Shown: positions 5,631-7,472 of the stretch, one piece after another
Layout of the letters: the number at the start of each line of letters is the position of its first letter
Position numbering within the stretch: the first letter of the stretch is position 1
Source of the DNA: Bacteroidia bacterium
GTDB lineage: Bacteria > Bacteroidota > Bacteroidia > UKL13-3
NCBI GenBank assembly: GCA_019454865.1
Contig: JACFNJ010000134.1
Location: forward strand, 1 to 7,472
Direction of reading: 5' to 3'
DNA: 7,472 bases
Position numbers and translations under genes: made by a program
Notes under the pieces: model-generated
Told to the model about the DNA's origin: nothing
Database searches by the model: none
What the model saw: only the letters and a program-made list of their open reading frames with translations

Positions 5631-6266
5631 TTACTTGGGAAAAACTTTCGGTTTAATTTTTTGCATTTCTGAAGCGATTAATGCGCTTTGTCCGCCTCTT
5701 TTCTCTAACTCATTTATAATATTTGAAAAACTTTCTTCATCCTGGTTTTGACTAAGTTTGAATACATTTTCAAGATTTGTGATTTTTACTTCAAACCCAA
5801 CAATTGCAGGCAATGCCGCATTTAAAAAACTCTCCGGTAAGTTGTCATAAACAGTTTGTGAATGCGTGTTGTTCTGTTCAAATTTCAGCGTCAATTTTCG
5901 CATGAAATTTTTTAGTTCATTATCTGTAAGAAATTGAATTTTACCGGAAACTTGTACACTCATGTAATTCCATGTAGAACCGATATGTGGATTGCTATAC
6001 CACGTTGCACTTACATAGCAATTGGGTCCGGTAAAAACTATCAGTACGTTTGGGTTTTCTAAAAATGCTTTGTAGTGGTTTGAGTTTCGCATGATGTGCC
6101 CTTGCAAATACAATTCTCCATTACGCTCGTCAAGCAAAATTGGAATTTGAGTTGCTACTTGCTCTCCGGATAGGAAGCTACCTGTAATAAAAGCAAACGG
6201 ATATTCTTCAATAAAATCTAATATTTTTTTCTTGTTTTCTTCCTTATAATAGGGTTGGTTATACAT
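5631..6266 (-). CDS. PaiB family FMN-binding protein (FMN-binding split barrel)
   Basis: The 211-residue length and block order match the PaiB family (FMN_bind_2). The blocks are an N-terminal MYNQPYYKEENKKKILDFIE (1-20), ATQIPILLDE (38-47), LQGHIMRNSNHYK (54-66), VLIVFTGPNCYVSATWY (74-90), STWNYMSVQVSGKI (97-110), LPAIVGFEVKI (152-162) and a C-terminal FKLSQNQDEESF (169-180). The fold is a flavin-reductase-like split barrel. B. subtilis PaiB, with the acetyltransferase PaiA, is described as a negative regulator of sporulation and degradative-enzyme genes. In Bacteroidota the role is unknown, and a small flavin- or heme-binding enzyme is as likely as a regulator; no DNA-binding domain is visible. 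There is no paiA neighbour. The gene ends 8 bp from the convergent HAD stop. No clear TAnnTTTG promoter is seen upstream. Confidence 0.9.
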   Translation of the reverse strand: MYNQPYYKEENKKKILDFIEEYPFAFITGSFLSGEQVATQIPILLDERNGELYLQGHIMRNSNHYKAFLENPNVLIVFTGPNCYVSATWYSNPHIGSTWNYMSVQVSGKIQFLTDNELKNFMRKLTLKFEQNNTHSQTVYDNLPESFLNAALPAIVGFEVKITNLENVFKLSQNQDEESFSNIINELEKRGGQSALIASEMQKIKPKVFPK

Positions 6267-6441
6267 TGGTAAATAATATTAAAGTAAAAGAATCCTACAT
6301 AATTATTTAATTGTTAATCTGCATAACCCAATATTTTTTCATCTTGATAAATTTTGGTAAGTATTGATTTAAAAAATAATCTGATTTAGAAAACAATAAT
6401 TAAAACCAAAACTGAAACTAAAACATATAAGTAGTATTGGA
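6267..6441. other. Non-coding gap between the E1 gene and the PaiB-like gene
   Basis: This AT-rich gap separates two minus-strand genes. An imperfect inverted repeat, CCAATATTT (6328-6336) and AAATTTTGG (6349-6357), has one mismatch and a 12-bp spacer and could be a weak hairpin or a regulator site. An A/C-rich stretch of repeated AAAAC-like units lies at about 6401-6424, just after the E1 stop. There is no GC-rich terminator and no consensus promoter, so whether the PaiB-like gene is read through from E1 cannot be decided. Confidence 0.3.
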
Positions 6442-7472
6442 TTAATAATTCAATAAGAACCTTAATTTATCTGCTACTTTGTTGGCATTGGGTAACATTT
6501 CTGCTTCTAATCCCATATTTAACGGTACAGCAGGAATATTTTTTGCACCAATGGTTTGTACAGGTGCATCTAAGTGGGTAAAACAATCTTGACTTATTCG
6601 TCCGGCTAAACTTTCAGCAAATGAGTTGTACAAAGTTTCTTCTGTAACAATTAAACATTTACCGTGGCGTTTTACAGCAGCTTGTATGTAATCTTCATCC
6701 AAAGGTAACAGTGAACGTAAATCAACAATTTCAACCTGTCCGGTAAATTCCTTTGCAGCAGCTAAGCTCCAATACACACCCATGCCCCAAGTAATTATGC
6801 AGCAGGATTCGCCATTTTCAATTGCTTCATCGCTTGCATGCAAAACGGTATTTGCTTTACCTAATGGTAAGATGTAATCTTCATCCGGCTCTATAGTTCG
6901 TGCCAGCTCAGTGCCCGGGTTTTTACTCCAATATAAGCCTTTGTGTTCTAACATTATTACAGGATTACCATCGTAATAAGCTGCTTTCATTAGTCCTTTC
7001 ATATCAGCAGCATTACTTGGGTATGCTATTTTTATTCCTTTTAATGTTAGCAAAGCCGATTCAATACTGCCACTGTGGTATGGTCCGCCTCCACCATAAG
7101 CACCTATCGGAATTCGGATGATAGTACTAACCGGATATTTACCCATTGTTAGGTATGATGATTTGGTTATTTCACATACCAATTGGTTTACACTTGTCCA
7201 TACATAGTCTGCAAATTGAATTTCAACAATTGGCTTTAATCCTACGGCACTCATGCCTACTGTTGAGCCAACAATATATGCCTCCTGAATAGGAGTATTA
7301 AATACCCTGTCGTTTCCATATTTTGCTGCTAATGTGGCTGCTTCGCGAAAAACACCTCCTAAACGTGCGCCTACATCTTGCCCGTAAAATAAACACTCCG
7401 GATGTTTTGCCATTAGCTCATCTACGGCATGTAAAGCGGCATCTACCATTACAGTTGGTTCTTTACCTGATG
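6442..7472 (-). CDS. 2-oxoacid dehydrogenase E1, beta-like half (probably fused alpha/beta), 5' part missing
   Basis: The gene encodes the transketolase-like beta part of a thiamine-diphosphate E1 (pyruvate or branched-chain 2-oxoacid dehydrogenase), which decarboxylates a 2-oxoacid and passes the acyl group to the E2 lipoyl domain. Numbering from the internal Met encoded at 7449: FYGQDVG (21-27), GGVFREAATLAAKYG (31-45), NTPIQEAYIVG (51-61) with E56 as the cofactor-activating Glu, GAYGGGGPYHSGSIES (117-131... Glu130) with H125, YPSNAADMKGLM (143-154), the C-terminal transketolase domain with ITWGMGVYWSLAAA (219-232) and VDLRSLLPLDED (242-253), and a final NKVADKLRFLL. The frame stays open to base 7472 and the added residues (SGKEPTV) read as protein, so the Met at 7449 is probably internal. 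In many Bacteroidota the alpha and beta parts are one polypeptide of about 650-800 residues, which fits. Pyruvate and branched-chain substrates cannot be told apart from this part. Confidence 0.9.
   Translation of the reverse strand, partial: SGKEPTVMVDAALHAVDELMAKHPECLFYGQDVGARLGGVFREAATLAAKYGNDRVFNTPIQEAYIVGSTVGMSAVGLKPIVEIQFADYVWTSVNQLVCEITKSSYLTMGKYPVSTIIRIPIGAYGGGGPYHSGSIESALLTLKGIKIAYPSNAADMKGLMKAAYYDGNPVIMLEHKGLYWSKNPGTELARTIEPDEDYILPLGKANTVLHASDEAIENGESCCIITWGMGVYWSLAAAKEFTGQVEIVDLRSLLPLDEDYIQAAVKRHGKCLIVTEETLYNSFAESLAGRISQDCFTHLDAPVQTIGAKNIPAVPLNMGLEAEMLPNANKVADKLRFLLNY

Noticed and set aside
5619..5648. Possible bidirectional terminator between the convergent HAD and PaiB-like genes (AGTTTT 5621-5626 with AAAACT 5641-5646)
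   Set aside because: The stem is only 6 bp, almost all A-T, with a 14-nt loop, and overlaps both stop codons. It is not distinguishable from chance.
7447..7449. ATG as the true start of a stand-alone E1 beta subunit
   Set aside because: The frame continues upstream without a stop and adds plausible residues, so the gene is treated as 5'-partial.
1..7472. CRISPR array, insertion sequence, toxin-antitoxin or defence system
   Set aside because: There are no regularly spaced repeats, transposase-like frames, terminal inverted repeats or small paired genes. All substantial frames belong to known metabolic or regulatory families.

Overview
The window looks like ordinary chromosomal DNA from a member of the Bacteroidota. 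Three things point there. The DNA is AT-rich. Start codons have A/T-rich leaders with no clear Shine-Dalgarno sequence. Three well-placed promoters match the Bacteroidota type (TTTG, about 20 bp, TAnnTTTG) rather than -35/-10 sigma70 boxes. The E1 protein at the right edge also reads like the fused alpha/beta 2-oxoacid dehydrogenase E1 typical of this phylum. I cannot place it below phylum level.

Layout, left to right. Positions 1-2111 hold three minus-strand genes, transcribed in the order pepT (tripeptidase T, 2111-879), a MarR-type regulator (867-418, only 11 bp after pepT) and a pirin-family cupin (349 to beyond the left edge). The 68-bp gap between marR and pirin holds a well-formed promoter. 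Between its two boxes lies a 9-7-9 inverted repeat, a good candidate operator for the neighbouring MarR protein. Positions 2112-2303 are non-coding and contain small dyads. Positions 2304-4613 (minus) encode a 769-residue molybdopterin oxidoreductase of the FdhF/YdeP-like group, standing alone without electron-transfer subunits or cofactor genes.

Positions 4614-4834 are non-coding. Then come a tRNA terminator (4835-4860), a tRNA with anticodon CAT (4866-4939, minus) and a HAD phosphatase gene (4999-5622, plus). The tRNA and the HAD gene diverge from a compact promoter region whose two -7 boxes abut as a perfect 16-bp palindrome. The HAD gene converges with a PaiB-type FMN-binding protein gene (6266-5631, minus) with 8 bp between them. 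The right end (7472-6442, minus) is the beta-like half of a thiamine-diphosphate 2-oxoacid dehydrogenase E1 whose upstream part lies outside the window.

The genes are mostly metabolic or housekeeping, and I see no mobile element, CRISPR array or defence system. The most interesting signals are regulatory: the back-to-back tRNA/HAD promoters and the MarR operator candidate. The identity of the CAT tRNA (elongator Met or lysidine-modified Ile2) is also open.
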